Shown here piece after piece: positions 28,076 to 36,900 of a stretch of DNA of 39,183 nt. The notes under the pieces were generated by a model. The model saw nothing but the letters and a program-made list of their open reading frames with translations. It ran no database searches and was not told the origin of the DNA. Both the position numbers and the translations under genes were made by a program. The DNA is from Piscinibacter caeni. Its GTDB lineage: Bacteria > Pseudomonadota > Gammaproteobacteria > Burkholderiales > Burkholderiaceae_C. Within the stretch, counting starts at the first letter, position 1; each line of letters starts with the position of its first letter. Location of the stretch: the NCBI GenBank assembly GCA_003265685.1, contig KZ836110.1:52074-91256 (forward strand), in the 5' to 3' direction.

Positions 28076-29106
28076 TTGCGCGTGTAGACCTGGTCGAAGC
28101 TGCCGCCGTCGGCGAAGTGGGTCTTCTGGGCCTGGGCCCAGCCGCCGAACAGATCGTCGATGGTGAACAGGTTCAGCGTGGGGAACTGCTTCGCGACCCT
28201 GGCCGCGGCCGCCGGGTCGGTCGGCCGGTAGTAGTGGCGGCCCGCGATGGCCTGCCCCTCGGGGGAGTAGAGGAACTCGAGGTAGGCCTGCGCCACCGCG
28301 CGGGTGCCGCGCTTGTCGACCACCTTGTCGACCACGGTCACCGGCGGCTCGGCCAGGATCGACACGCTGGGCGCGACGATGTCGAACTTGTCCGGCCCGA
28401 GTTCCTTCAGCGCCAGCAGCGCCTCGTTCTCCCAGGCGAGCAGCACGTCGCCGATGCCGCGCTCGACGAAGGTGGTGGTCGCGCCGCGTGCGCCGGCGTC
28501 GAGCACCGGCACGTTGGCGAGCAGCTGGCCGACGAAGGCCTGCGCCTTCCTGTCGTCGTTGCCGTACTTCTTCAGCGCGTAGCCCCAGGCGGCGAGGTAG
28601 TTCCAGCGGGCGCCGCCGGAGGTCTTGGGGTTGGGCGTGATCACGCCGATGCCGGGCCTGACCAGGTCGTCCCAGTCCTTGATGCCCTTGGGGTTGCCCT
28701 TGCGCACCAGGAACACGATGGTCGAGGTGTAGGGCGCGCTGTTGTGCTTCAGGCGCTTCTGCCAGTCCGGCGGGATCAGCTTCGCCTTGCCGGCCAGTTC
28801 GTCGATGTCGTAGGCGAGGGCCAGCGTCACCACGTCGGCCTCCAGCCCGTCGATCACCGAGCGCGCCTGCTTGCCGGAGCCGCCATGGCTCTGGCGGATC
28901 GTGACGGTGTCGCCCGTCCTGGCCTTCCAGTGCGTGGCGAAGGCCTTGTTGACCTCGACGTACAGCTCCCTCGTCGGGTCGTACGAGACGTTCAGCAAGG
29001 TGATGTCCTTGGCCGCGGCCGCCAGGCCGAGGGCCGCGAGACCCGCGGCCAGGAGTGCGGCGCGGGCGCGGCGCAGTGCAGGGGCGATTCGATTCATGCC
29101 CGGCAT
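28072..29106 (-). CDS. sbp: Periplasmic sulfate-binding protein
   Basis: Captures sulfate (or thiosulfate) in the periplasm and delivers it to CysTWA. It has 344 residues with signal peptide [20 protein letters not shown] and cleavage near the [10 protein letters not shown] boundary. Mature features: [20 protein letters not shown], the ligand loop [20 protein letters not shown], and [20 protein letters not shown], all standard for Sbp/CysP. Two ATGs, 29106 and 29097, are possible; neither has a strong ribosome binding site. First gene of the cys operon, preceded by an AT-richer stretch with a motif shared with the cysB upstream region. Sbp and CysP cannot be separated with certainty. Confidence 0.94.
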   Translation of the reverse strand: MPGMNRIAPALRRARAALLAAGLAALGLAAAAKDITLLNVSYDPTRELYVEVNKAFATHWKARTGDTVTIRQSHGGSGKQARSVIDGLEADVVTLALAYDIDELAGKAKLIPPDWQKRLKHNSAPYTSTIVFLVRKGNPKGIKDWDDLVRPGIGVITPNPKTSGGARWNYLAAWGYALKKYGNDDRKAQAFVGQLLANVPVLDAGARGATTTFVERGIGDVLLAWENEALLALKELGPDKFDIVAPSVSILAEPPVTVVDKVVDKRGTRAVAQAYLEFLYSPEGQAIAGRHYYRPTDPAAAARVAKQFPTLNLFTIDDLFGGWAQAQKTHFADGGSFDQVYTRK

Positions 29107-29146
29107 GCTAGGAAGCCGGGGATGGCGCGTGAACGTTGTTTTTCGC

Positions 29147-29163
29147 GCTTGCTTATGCGGCCG
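29147..29163. promoter_or_regulatory. Candidate CysB-type site upstream of sbp
   Basis: In the 78 bp between the thioredoxin-like gene and sbp, GCTTATGCGG (29151-29160; CCGCATAAGC in the sbp direction) differs by one base from GCTTATTCGG upstream of cysB (17398-17407). The base composition is AT-rich against the background and a T-run (GTTGTTTTTCG) adjoins it. That CysB binds here is inference. Confidence 0.35.
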
Positions 29164-29184
29164 GCGTTCGTGCCGACCGGCGGC

Positions 29185-29538
29185 TCAGTCGCCCAGCGCG
29201 CGCAGCCGCGCCGCCAGGCCGGCATGCGCGGGGTCGCGCCGCGGCGCGAGCTGGTGCTGCAGGGCGCGCCCGATCAGCTGGCGCGCCGTCGCGGCGGCCG
29301 GCAGCACCGGGCCGAGGAAGTGGATCGAGTCGCCCTCGGCGATCAGCAGGGTCGGGAAGTCGACGATGTCGAGCTCGCCGAGTGCCTGTTCGTCGTCCTC
29401 GATGTCGACCCAGCGGAAGCGGCAGCCGGCGCCGAATTCGCGCGCCAGGGCGTCGAAGGTCGACCGGTAGTCGTCGCAGGTGCGGCACCAGGCGGCGCAC
29501 AGGCAGGCCACCAGCCAGCCGGACTCGGGTTCGCTCAT
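29185..29538 (-). CDS. Thioredoxin-fold protein
   Basis: A 117-residue cytosolic thioredoxin-like protein with start at 29538 (MSEPESGWLVACLCAAWC). The redox pair is C18-R-T-C21 in AAWCRTCDDY, an unusual dipeptide between the cysteines, and the cis-proline is in IVDFPTLLIAEGDSIHFLG. RWVDIEDDEQALGEL corresponds to the third strand region. It is 79 bp upstream of sbp on the same strand and may share its transcript, and is divergent from pldA (47 bp). The frame is open much further upstream, but that part is a proline/arginine-rich shadow of pldA. Likely role: thiol reductant or chaperone of unknown partner. Confidence 0.85.
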   Translation of the reverse strand: MSEPESGWLVACLCAAWCRTCDDYRSTFDALAREFGAGCRFRWVDIEDDEQALGELDIVDFPTLLIAEGDSIHFLGPVLPAAATARQLIGRALQHQLAPRRDPAHAGLAARLRALGD

Positions 29539-29585
29539 CGGCGCGAGTGTGCACGGATACTGCGCGCTTCGCTGCCGACACCCGA

Positions 29586-30614
29586 ATGCCGATGCGCCCG
29601 CTCCTGCCCGCCCTTGCCCTGCTCGCCCTGCTGGCCGCCCCGGCGGCGGCACAGACCCGCGCGGCCGACTGCACGCCGCTGGACGACCCCGCCGCGCGGC
29701 TGGCCTGCTACGACCGGCTGCACGGGCGCCCGGAGCCCGCCGCGCCGGCCGCTGCACCGGCGCCGGCCGCCTCGGCGCCGCAGCCGACGCCGCCGGAGGA
29801 CCCCGACTCGCAGCTCGGCGCACGCTGGGATCTCGACGGGCAGCGGCCGGCGCTGTTCGCGCCGCGCGCCTACAAGCCGGTCTACCTGCTGCCGGCCACC
29901 TGGACCAGCCGTGTCAACCGCACCCCCGCCACGCCCACGCCGGACCACAGCGTGAACGACCCGCTGAACCTCAAGTCGGTCGAGGCGAAGTACCAGATCA
30001 GCCTGAAGACCAAGTTCTCGCACCGCCTGTTCGGCCTCCCGGTCAGCCTGTGGGGCGGCTACACGCAGTCCTCGCGCTGGCAGGTCTACAACGGCGCCGA
30101 TTCGCGGCCCTTCCGCGAGACCAACTACGAACCCGAGCTGATGGCCGTGGCGCCGCTGGACCTGCCGCTGGCCGGCTGGCGGCTGCGCATGGCGGGCCTC
30201 GCGCTGAACCACCAGTCCAACGGCCGCGCGCTGCCGCTGTCGCGCAGCTGGAACCGCGTGATCGGCACGCTGGCCGCCGAGCGCGGCGACTGGATGGCCG
30301 AGCTGCGCCCCTGGGTGCGCCTGCCCGAGGACGCCGCCGACGACGACAACCCGGACATCGCCGACTATGTCGGCCGCGGCGAGCTGCGCGTGGCGCGCTA
30401 CTGGGGCGAGCATGCGCTGTCGGTGCAGCTGCGCCACTCGCTGCGCGGCGGCGCGCGCTCGCGCGGCTCGGTTCAGCTCGACTACGTGTTCCCGCTGGCC
30501 GGTGCGCTGCATGGGCAGCTGCAGCTGTTCAGCGGCTACGGCGAGAGTCTGGTCGACTACAACCTGCGCCAGACGAAGGCGGGCCTGGGCGTGACCATCG
30601 CCGGCTGGCGCTGA
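29586..30614 (+). CDS. pldA: Outer membrane phospholipase A (PldA family)
   Basis: Outer-membrane beta-barrel phospholipase A1/A2 that hydrolyses misplaced phospholipids in the outer leaflet, needing calcium and dimerisation. It has 342 residues with a signal peptide (MPMRPLLPALALLALLAAPA), a proline/alanine linker around residues 50-72, then the barrel from AYKPVYLLPATWTSRVNRTP. The catalytic motif is intact: N208-H209-Q210-S211-N212-G213 and the downstream Asn N223 in LSRSWNRV, matching the His142/Ser144/Asn156 arrangement of E. coli OMPLA. It starts 47 bp from the divergent thioredoxin-like gene; ATGs at 29586 and 29592 are both possible. The extra N-terminal region with two cysteines (ADCTPLDDPAARLACYDRLH) resembles that of beta-proteobacterial members. 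Confidence 0.92.
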   Translation: MPMRPLLPALALLALLAAPAAAQTRAADCTPLDDPAARLACYDRLHGRPEPAAPAAAPAPAASAPQPTPPEDPDSQLGARWDLDGQRPALFAPRAYKPVYLLPATWTSRVNRTPATPTPDHSVNDPLNLKSVEAKYQISLKTKFSHRLFGLPVSLWGGYTQSSRWQVYNGADSRPFRETNYEPELMAVAPLDLPLAGWRLRMAGLALNHQSNGRALPLSRSWNRVIGTLAAERGDWMAELRPWVRLPEDAADDDNPDIADYVGRGELRVARYWGEHALSVQLRHSLRGGARSRGSVQLDYVFPLAGALHGQLQLFSGYGESLVDYNLRQTKAGLGVTIAGWR

Positions 30615-30644
30615 GGTCATGCGCGGTGATCACCGCAGGCCTCG
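30613..30644. terminator. Palindrome after pldA: candidate factor-dependent terminator or operator
   Basis: GCGGTGATCACCGC (30623-30636) is a perfect 14-bp palindrome, with GAGG/CCTC pairing further out. It lies directly after the pldA stop (30612-30614) and 31 bp before the MarR operator. No T-run, so not a classical intrinsic terminator; a regulatory site is an alternative. Confidence 0.4.
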
Positions 30645-30666
30645 CGCGGGAACTTCCAATTGATTA

Positions 30667-30689
30667 GAGTCACGAACCATTCGTGACTC
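30667..30689. promoter_or_regulatory. MarR operator overlapping the marR start codon
   Basis: Perfect inverted repeat: GAGTCACGAA (30667-30676), spacer CCA, TTCGTGACTC (30680-30689). Length and symmetry are typical of MarR dimer sites. The GTG start codon of the MarR gene (30683-30685) lies in the right arm, so bound repressor would sit on the transcription/translation start. No other copy was noticed upstream of the pump genes. Confidence 0.8.
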
Positions 30690-31153
30690 GAAGAATCCCC
30701 ACCCCCCTCGCCGCGCCGCGCGCCGGTGCCCTCGCGGACCAGGTGTTCGACGCCCTGCCGCCGCTGATGGATGCCTTGCGCCGCACGATGCGCCGGCACG
30801 TGGCCGAGGGCCTCTCGGTGCCGCAGTTCCGCTGCCTGAACTTCGTCGCCAAGCGGCCCGGCCGCTCGCTCGGCGACCTGGCCGAGCTGCTCGGCGTGAC
30901 GCCGCCCACCGCCTCGGCGATGACCGACCGCCTGGTGCGCGCCGGCTGGCTGCAGGCCGACACCGACGCCGCCGACCGGCGCCGCATCCGGCTCTCGCTG
31001 ACGCCCGCCGGCCGGGCGCTGCTCGGCCGCATCGAGCGCGACGCACGGGCCGACCTGGCGGTCGCGCTGTCGCACTGCAGCGCCGCCGAGCTCGGCGCGA
31101 TCGAATCGGGCCTGGGCGCGCTGACGCGCGTGCTGGCGGAGCGCGGCCCATGA
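30683..31153 (+). CDS. MarR-family regulator of the downstream efflux operon
   Basis: A 156-residue winged-helix repressor, GTG start. Helix 1 includes LADQVFDALPPLMDALRRTM; the DNA-binding part is SLGDLAELLGVTPPTASAMT and the wing DADTDAADRRRIRLSLTPAG region. There is no Shine-Dalgarno sequence before the GTG, and the operator palindrome covers it, so the mRNA may be leaderless. It heads a rightward set of MarR, MFS pump, RND adaptor and RND pump, an arrangement in which MarR normally represses the pumps until a phenolic or drug-like ligand binds. Ligand unknown. Confidence 0.88.
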   Translation: MTRRIPTPLAAPRAGALADQVFDALPPLMDALRRTMRRHVAEGLSVPQFRCLNFVAKRPGRSLGDLAELLGVTPPTASAMTDRLVRAGWLQADTDAADRRRIRLSLTPAGRALLGRIERDARADLAVALSHCSAAELGAIESGLGALTRVLAERGP

Positions 31154-31211
31154 GCGCGCCGGGCCGCTCCCAAGCGCGAATCCCTGAGCACGCAGTGCGG
31201 AGGGTAGTCCA

Positions 31212-32672
31212 GTGAACACCGTCGCGTCACCGGTCGATCGGCGTCGCTTCCTCGAGGTGTTCGCGGCGGTGATGCTGCCGATGTTCCTGGCCGCGGTGGA
31301 CCAGACCATCGTCGCCACCGCCACGCCGGCGATCGGCCACGAACTCGGCCACCTGGCCGAGATGTCCTGGCTCGCGGTGAGCTACCTGCTCGCCGCGGTC
31401 GCCGTGGTGCCGCTGTACGGCCAGGCCGGCGACCACTTCGGGCGCAAGCGCGCGCTGGCCGTCGCGGTGCTCACCTTCACGCTCGGCTCGCTGGCCTGTG
31501 GCCTCGCGCCGAGCTTCGAGACGCTGATCGCCGCGCGCGTGCTGCAGGGCCTGGGCGGCGGCGGGCTGATGAGCCTGTCGCAGGCGCTGATCGGCGAGGT
31601 GCTGCCGCCGCAGCACCGGGCGCGCTTCCAGGGCTGGTTCGCGATCGTCTTCGTCAGCGCCAGCCTGCTTGGCCCCGTGATCGGCGCCGCGGTGGTCGCG
31701 CAGGCGAGCTGGCGCTGGCTGTTCCTGGCCAACCTGCCGTTCGCCGCGTTCGCGCTGTGGCGCCTGGCGCGGCTGCCGGCCAGCGGCACGCCGCGCCCCT
31801 GGCAGGGCGGCTACGACGCGGCCGGCACGCTGCTGTTCGGCGCCGCGGTGGTGGGCACCTTGCTGCTGCTCTCCGAGGCCGGCGCCGGCTGGAGCCGCAC
31901 CACCAGCCTGATGGTGGCCGCCGCGCTGGTGCCGTCGTGGCTGCTGCTGGCGGCCGTCGAGCGGCGCGTCGCGCGGCGTGGCCACACGCCCTTCCTGCCG
32001 ATGGACCTGCTCGCGCTGCCGGCCATCCGCCATGCCGCCGGCACGGTGGCCGGCTTCGCGGCGGTGATGTTCGCGAGCATCTTCTACCTGCCGGTCTACC
32101 TGCACCTGGCGCTGGGCGGCTCGCTGTCGGAATCGGCGCTGCTGCTGCTGCCGCTGACCGGCGGCATGGTGGTCGGCGCCGGGCTCACCGGCCGGGCGAT
32201 GGTGCACACCGGGCGCACGCGCGAGTTCCCGGTCGGCGGACTGGCGCTCGCCGCCGCCGCGCTGGCCGCGATGAGCCTGCTGCCGCCGACCCACGGCACG
32301 GTCACGCTGCTGTCGGCGCTCACCGGGCTCGGGCTGGGCAGCGTGATGTCGGTGATGCAGGTGGTCACGCAGATCGTCGCCGGGCCGGCCCGCCTCGGCG
32401 CCGCGGCGGCCACCGTGTCGCTGGCGCGCAGCCTGGGCGCCTCGGCCGGCGCGGCCGGCTTCGGTGCGCTGGTGTTCGGCGGCCACGTCAACCCCGACCT
32501 GGCCGCGCTGCGCGGCGATCCGGCGGCGCTGCAGGCCGCGCTCGACGCCTTCCATCGCGCCTTCGGCGTGGCCGCGCTGCTGGCCGCGCTGACCGCGCTG
32601 CTGGCCACACGCCTGCCGCCGCTGCGCCTCGACGCCGCCGAGCCCGGCGGCCTCGCGCCGCTGGCCGACTGA
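31212..32672 (+). CDS. DHA2-type MFS multidrug efflux transporter
   Basis: Proton-driven inner-membrane exporter, 486 residues, about 14 spans expected for the EmrB/QacA family. GTG start at 31212 with GGAGGG upstream. Family signatures: MFLAAVDQTIVATATPAIGH (motif D1), YGQAGDHFGRKRALAVAVLT (motif A), ARVLQGLGGGGLMSLSQALI (motif B) and FVSASLLGPVIGAAVVAQAS (motif C, typical of antiporters). It follows marR by 58 bp and precedes a tandem repeat and the RND pair. No EmrA-like adaptor of its own is visible, but the RND adaptor downstream could in theory serve. Confidence 0.92.
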   Translation: MNTVASPVDRRRFLEVFAAVMLPMFLAAVDQTIVATATPAIGHELGHLAEMSWLAVSYLLAAVAVVPLYGQAGDHFGRKRALAVAVLTFTLGSLACGLAPSFETLIAARVLQGLGGGGLMSLSQALIGEVLPPQHRARFQGWFAIVFVSASLLGPVIGAAVVAQASWRWLFLANLPFAAFALWRLARLPASGTPRPWQGGYDAAGTLLFGAAVVGTLLLLSEAGAGWSRTTSLMVAAALVPSWLLLAAVERRVARRGHTPFLPMDLLALPAIRHAAGTVAGFAAVMFASIFYLPVYLHLALGGSLSESALLLLPLTGGMVVGAGLTGRAMVHTGRTREFPVGGLALAAAALAAMSLLPPTHGTVTLLSALTGLGLGSVMSVMQVVTQIVAGPARLGAAAATVSLARSLGASAGAAGFGALVFGGHVNPDLAALRGDPAALQAALDAFHRAFGVAALLAALTALLATRLPPLRLDAAEPGGLAPLAD

Positions 32673-32716
32673 ACCGACCGAATCGACCGAATCGACCGAA
32701 TCGACCGAACCGACCC
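32672..32716 (+). repeat. Five-unit 9-bp tandem repeat between MFS and RND genes
   Basis: Five head-to-tail 9-mers: AACCGACCG, AATCGACCG three times, AACCGACCC. It starts in the last base of the MFS stop codon and ends 13 bp before the RND adaptor ATG, filling most of the 57-bp gap. Copy-number change would alter spacing in steps of 9 bp without touching either protein. No obvious Shine-Dalgarno sequence remains in front of the adaptor ATG. Confidence 0.9.
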
Positions 32717-32729
32717 ACCCGAGCCTGCC

Positions 32730-33944
32730 ATGACCCACGTTCCTCTCCCGCCGGGCGCGCGCGCCGCGCTCGCCCTGGCGCTGCTCGCCACCGCGCTGTC
32801 CGGCTGCGGCCGCAGCGGCGACGCGCCGGCGGCGGCCGCGCCCGCCTCGGGCGCCTCGGGTGCCGGCGCCGCCGGTGCCCCGGTGGCCGTCAGCACGGTG
32901 CGCGCGGCGCAGCGTGACCTGCCGGTGGTCGTCGAGGCCACCGGCACCGTCAGCGCGGTGCGCAGCGTCGACGTGAAGGCGCAGACCAGCAGCCTGGTCG
33001 CCACGGTGCAGGTGCGCGACGGCCAGTTCGTCAAGGCGGGCGAGCTGCTGTTCACGCTCGACGCGCGCGCCGACGAGGCCAAGGTCGCGCAGCTGCGCGC
33101 GCAGGTGGCGCGCAGCGAGGCCGGCCTGGCCGACGCGCAGCGCCAGCTGGCACGCGCGCGCGAGCTGCTGGCGCTGAACTTCGTCGCCCAGTCGGCGGTG
33201 GACACCAACCAGGCGGCGGTGGACACGCAGCGCGCCGCCGTCGCCGCGGACCGCGCGGCGCTGCAGGCGGCGCAGGTGGCGCTCTCGTACAACCGCATCG
33301 TCGCGCCGCTGGCCGGGCGGGTCGGCGCGGTGCCGGTGTCGCCGGGCGCCGCGGTGATCGCCAACCAGACGCCGCTGGTGACGATCACGCAGGTCGACCC
33401 GATCGAGGTCAGCTTCGCGCTGCCGCAGCGCCACCTCGCCGATGCGCTGGCGGCACTGCAGCGCGGCAACGCACCGGTCGAAGCCGGCCTGCCGGACAGC
33501 CGCACGACGGCGCAGGGCACCTTGGTGTTCGTCGACAACGGCGTCGACGCCGCCACCGGCACGGTGAAGCTGAAGGCGCGCTTCGCCAACCCGCAGGCGG
33601 CGCTGTGGCCCGGCGCCTTCGTGCGCACGCGCATGACGGTGCGCACGCTGCGCGGCGCGGTGGTGATCCCGCAGGCGGCCATCGTGCAGGGGCCGCGCGG
33701 CAGCCTGGTCTACGTGGTGGCCGAGGGGCGCGCGCAGGCGCGGCCGGTCGGCGTGCTCGCCACGCGCGGCGAGGACGCCGCGGTCGAGGGCGTGCAGGCC
33801 GGCGAGGCGATCGTGCTGGACGGCAAGCAGAACCTGCGCCCCGGCGCGCGCGTGATCGAGCGCGCCGCGGCTGCCGGCGCGGTGGCCGTTCCGGCCTCGG
33901 GCGCGCGCCGCATCGCCGCGGGAGCCCCCGGAGCGACGCCATGA
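32730..33944 (+). CDS. RND efflux periplasmic adaptor (membrane fusion lipoprotein)
   Basis: A 404-residue HlyD/AcrA/MdtA-type adaptor linking the RND pump to an outer-membrane channel. Lipoprotein signal: LLATALSGC with C26 as the lipidated cysteine. After an alanine/glycine-rich spacer come the beta-barrel/lipoyl parts (VVVEATGTVSAVRSVDVKAQ, VRDGQFVKAGELLFTLD), an alpha-hairpin (LRAQVARSEAGLADAQRQLA), the second lipoyl half (YNRIVAPLAGRVGAVPVSPG) and the C-terminal domain (IPQAAIVQGPRGSLVYVV). The stop overlaps the pump start by 4 bp. Resembles MdtA rather than AcrA, consistent with the pump type. Confidence 0.93.
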   Translation: MTHVPLPPGARAALALALLATALSGCGRSGDAPAAAAPASGASGAGAAGAPVAVSTVRAAQRDLPVVVEATGTVSAVRSVDVKAQTSSLVATVQVRDGQFVKAGELLFTLDARADEAKVAQLRAQVARSEAGLADAQRQLARARELLALNFVAQSAVDTNQAAVDTQRAAVAADRAALQAAQVALSYNRIVAPLAGRVGAVPVSPGAAVIANQTPLVTITQVDPIEVSFALPQRHLADALAALQRGNAPVEAGLPDSRTTAQGTLVFVDNGVDAATGTVKLKARFANPQAALWPGAFVRTRMTVRTLRGAVVIPQAAIVQGPRGSLVYVVAEGRAQARPVGVLATRGEDAAVEGVQAGEAIVLDGKQNLRPGARVIERAAAAGAVAVPASGARRIAAGAPGATP

Positions 33945-36900
33945 ACCTCTCCGAGCTGTTCATCCGCCGCCCGGTGACGACGGTGCTGCTGAACCTGGCC
34001 ATCGTGCTGGCCGGGGTGATCGGCTGGCGCAGCATCCCGGTGGCGGCGCTGCCGAGCTACGACACGCCGGTGATCAGCGTCTCGGCCGCCCTGCCGGGCG
34101 CGAGCCCGGAGACGATGGCGGTGTCGGTCGCGCTGCCGCTGGAGAAGCAGTTCCAGACCATCCCGGGGCTGGAGCTGATCAGCTCGACCAGCACGCTGGG
34201 CAACACCTCGCTGACGCTCGAGTTCGCGCAGGGCCGCGACATCGACGCCGCCGCGGTGGACGTGCAGGCCGCGCTGCTGCGCGCGCAGCGCGCGCTGCCG
34301 CAGGACATGACGCAGCTGCCCTCGTACCGCAAGGTCAACCCGGCCGACGCGCCGGTGCTGCTGGTGGCGCTCACCTCGCCCTCGCTCGCACCCTCGGCCC
34401 TGCAGGACTACGCCGAGCACCTGATCTCGCCGACGCTGTCGACCATCGACGGCGTGGCACAGGTCAACATCTTCGGCGCCAAGCGCTTTGCGGTGCGCGT
34501 TCGCGTCGACCCGCAGGCGCTGGCCGCGCGCAACCTCGGGCTCGACGAGCTGAGCAACGCGCTGCGCGCCGCCAACGTCAACACGCCGGTCGGCACGCTG
34601 GACGGCGAGCGGCAGACGCTGGTGCTGCAGGCCAACCGCCAGCTGAAGGACGCCGCCGAGTTCGCCGCGCTGATCGTGGCGCAGCGCAACGGCGCCCCGG
34701 TGCGGCTGCGCGACGTGGCGCAGGTCGAGGACAGCCTGGAGACGCTGAAGAGCTTCGGCACGCTCAACGGCGAGCCCTCGATCACGCTGGCCGTGTACCG
34801 CCAGCCGGCCGCCAACACGGTGCGTGTGGTGGATGCGGCGCGCGCCGCGCTGCCCGCGCTGCAGGCGCAGATGCCGGCCTCGGTGCAGCTGACGCCGGTG
34901 AACGACCGATCGGTCTCGGTGCGCGAGGCGCTGCACGACGTCTCGCTGACGCTGGCGGGCACGATCGCGCTGGTGGTGCTGGTGATCTTCCTGTTCCTGC
35001 GCCGCTTCGTCGCCACGGTGATCCCGGCGCTCTCGCTGCCGGTCTCGCTGGTCGGCGCGGTGGCGCTGCTGTGGGGGCTCTCGTACAGCCTCGACAACAT
35101 CTCGCTGCTCGGCCTGACGCTGGCCGTCGGCCTGGTGGTGGACGACGCGATCGTGATGCTCGAGAACATCATCCGCCACGTCGAGAACGGCGAAGCGCCG
35201 TTCGACGCCGCGCTGAAGGGCTCGCGCGAGGTCGGCTTCACCATCCTCTCGATCTCCAGCTCGCTGGTGGCGGTGTTCATCCCGATCTTCTTCATGCCCG
35301 GCGTGATCGGCCTGCTGTTCCACGAGTTCGCGGTCGTGGTCGGTCTCGCGATCGTGGTCTCGGCCTTCGTCTCGCTGACCTTGGTGCCGATGCTGGCGAG
35401 CCGCTTCCTCACCGACGAGGCACACAAGAAGCCGCCCGGTGCGCTGGTGCGCCGCTTCGAGCGCGGCTTCGACGCGCTGCTGGCCGGCTACGAGCGCAGC
35501 CTGGACCTGGCGCTGCGCCACCGCGCCGCGGTGCTCGGCCTTGCGCTGGCCACCTTCGTTGCGACCGCCGTGCTGTTCTGGTGGATCCCGAAGGGCTTCT
35601 TCCCCGAGGAGGACATCGGCCAGATCAGCGTCAGCACCGAGGCCGCCGAGGACATCTCGTTCGCGCAGATGGTGCGGCTGCAGCAGCAGGCGGCCGAGCT
35701 GATCCGCGCCGACCCGGCGGTGGCCAACGTCAGCTCGTTCAACGGCGGCAGCGGCGCGCAGAACACCGGGCGCATGTTCGTCTCGCTGAAGCCGCGTGCG
35801 CAGCGCGCGCCGATGAAGCAGGTGATCGAGGGCCTGCGCGGCAAGGTGCGCAGCGTGGCCGGCATCAACGTCTACCTGCGGCCGATCCAGAACCTGCAGC
35901 TCGGCGGACGCCAGAGCAAGGCGCGCTACCAGTACATCCTGCAGAGCGTGCAGGCCGACGAGCTGTACGGCTGGGCCGACAAGCTGCAGGAGCGGCTGCG
36001 CGCCGACCCGCTGTTCCGCGACGTCACCAGCGACGCGCAGCTGCGCGCGCTGCAGGCCCAGCTGCACGTGGACCGCGAGCGCGCCAACACGCTGGGCGTG
36101 CCGATCGACGCGGTGCGCTCGGCGCTGTACTCGGCCTTCGGCGAACGCCAGGTGTCGACCATCTACCTGCCCACCGACAGCTACCAGGTGATCATGGAGG
36201 TGCTGCCCGAGGCCAAGAAGGACGAGTCGGCCCTTTCCGGCGTCTACGTGCGCGCGAGCACCGGGGCGCTGGTGCCGCTGTCCGCCTTCACGACCGTGGA
36301 GCGCACGGTCGGCGCGACGGCGATCAACCACGTCGGCCAGCTGCAGGCGGTGACGATCTCGTTCAACCTCGCCCCCGGCGCGGCCCTGGGCGACGCCACC
36401 ACCAGCATCGAGCGCTCGCGCGCCGCGCTGGCGCTGCCGGAGTCCATCATCACGCGCTACGGCGGCGACGCGGCGGTGTTCAAGAGCAGCCAGGGCTCGC
36501 AGGCGATCCTGATCGTCGCCGCGCTGCTGGTGATCTACGTGCTGCTCGGCGTGCTGTACGAGAGCTACGTGCACCCGCTGACGATCCTGGCCGGGCTGCC
36601 CTCGGCGGCCGTCGGCGCGCTCGCCACGCTGCTGCTGTTCGGGCAGGACCTGACGCTGATCGCGACCATCGGCATCCTGCTGTTGATCGGCATCGTCAAG
36701 AAGAACGCGATCATGATGATCGACTTCGCGCTCGACGCGCAGCGCCACCGCGGCATGAGCCCGCCGGAGGCGATCCGCACCGCCTGCGTGCTGCGCTTTC
36801 GCCCGATCATGATGACGACGCTGGCCGCGCTGTGCGGCGCGCTGCCGATCGCGCTGGGCCTGGGTGCCGGCGCCGAGCTGCGCCAGCCGCTCGGCCTCGC

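Noticed and set aside
29136..29585. In-frame upstream extension of pldA
   Set aside because: It is antisense to the thioredoxin-like gene; the PldA signal peptide starts at 29586.
31227..33434. About 735-codon minus-strand frame opposite the MFS and RND adaptor genes
   Set aside because: Shadow of the two real genes, and runs through the 9-bp repeat with repetitive peptide.
33710..36748. About 1010-codon open frame on the minus strand through the RND genes
   Set aside because: Antisense to a complete RND pump; composition (H, Q, R, A) is that of a shadow frame and no domain is recognisable.
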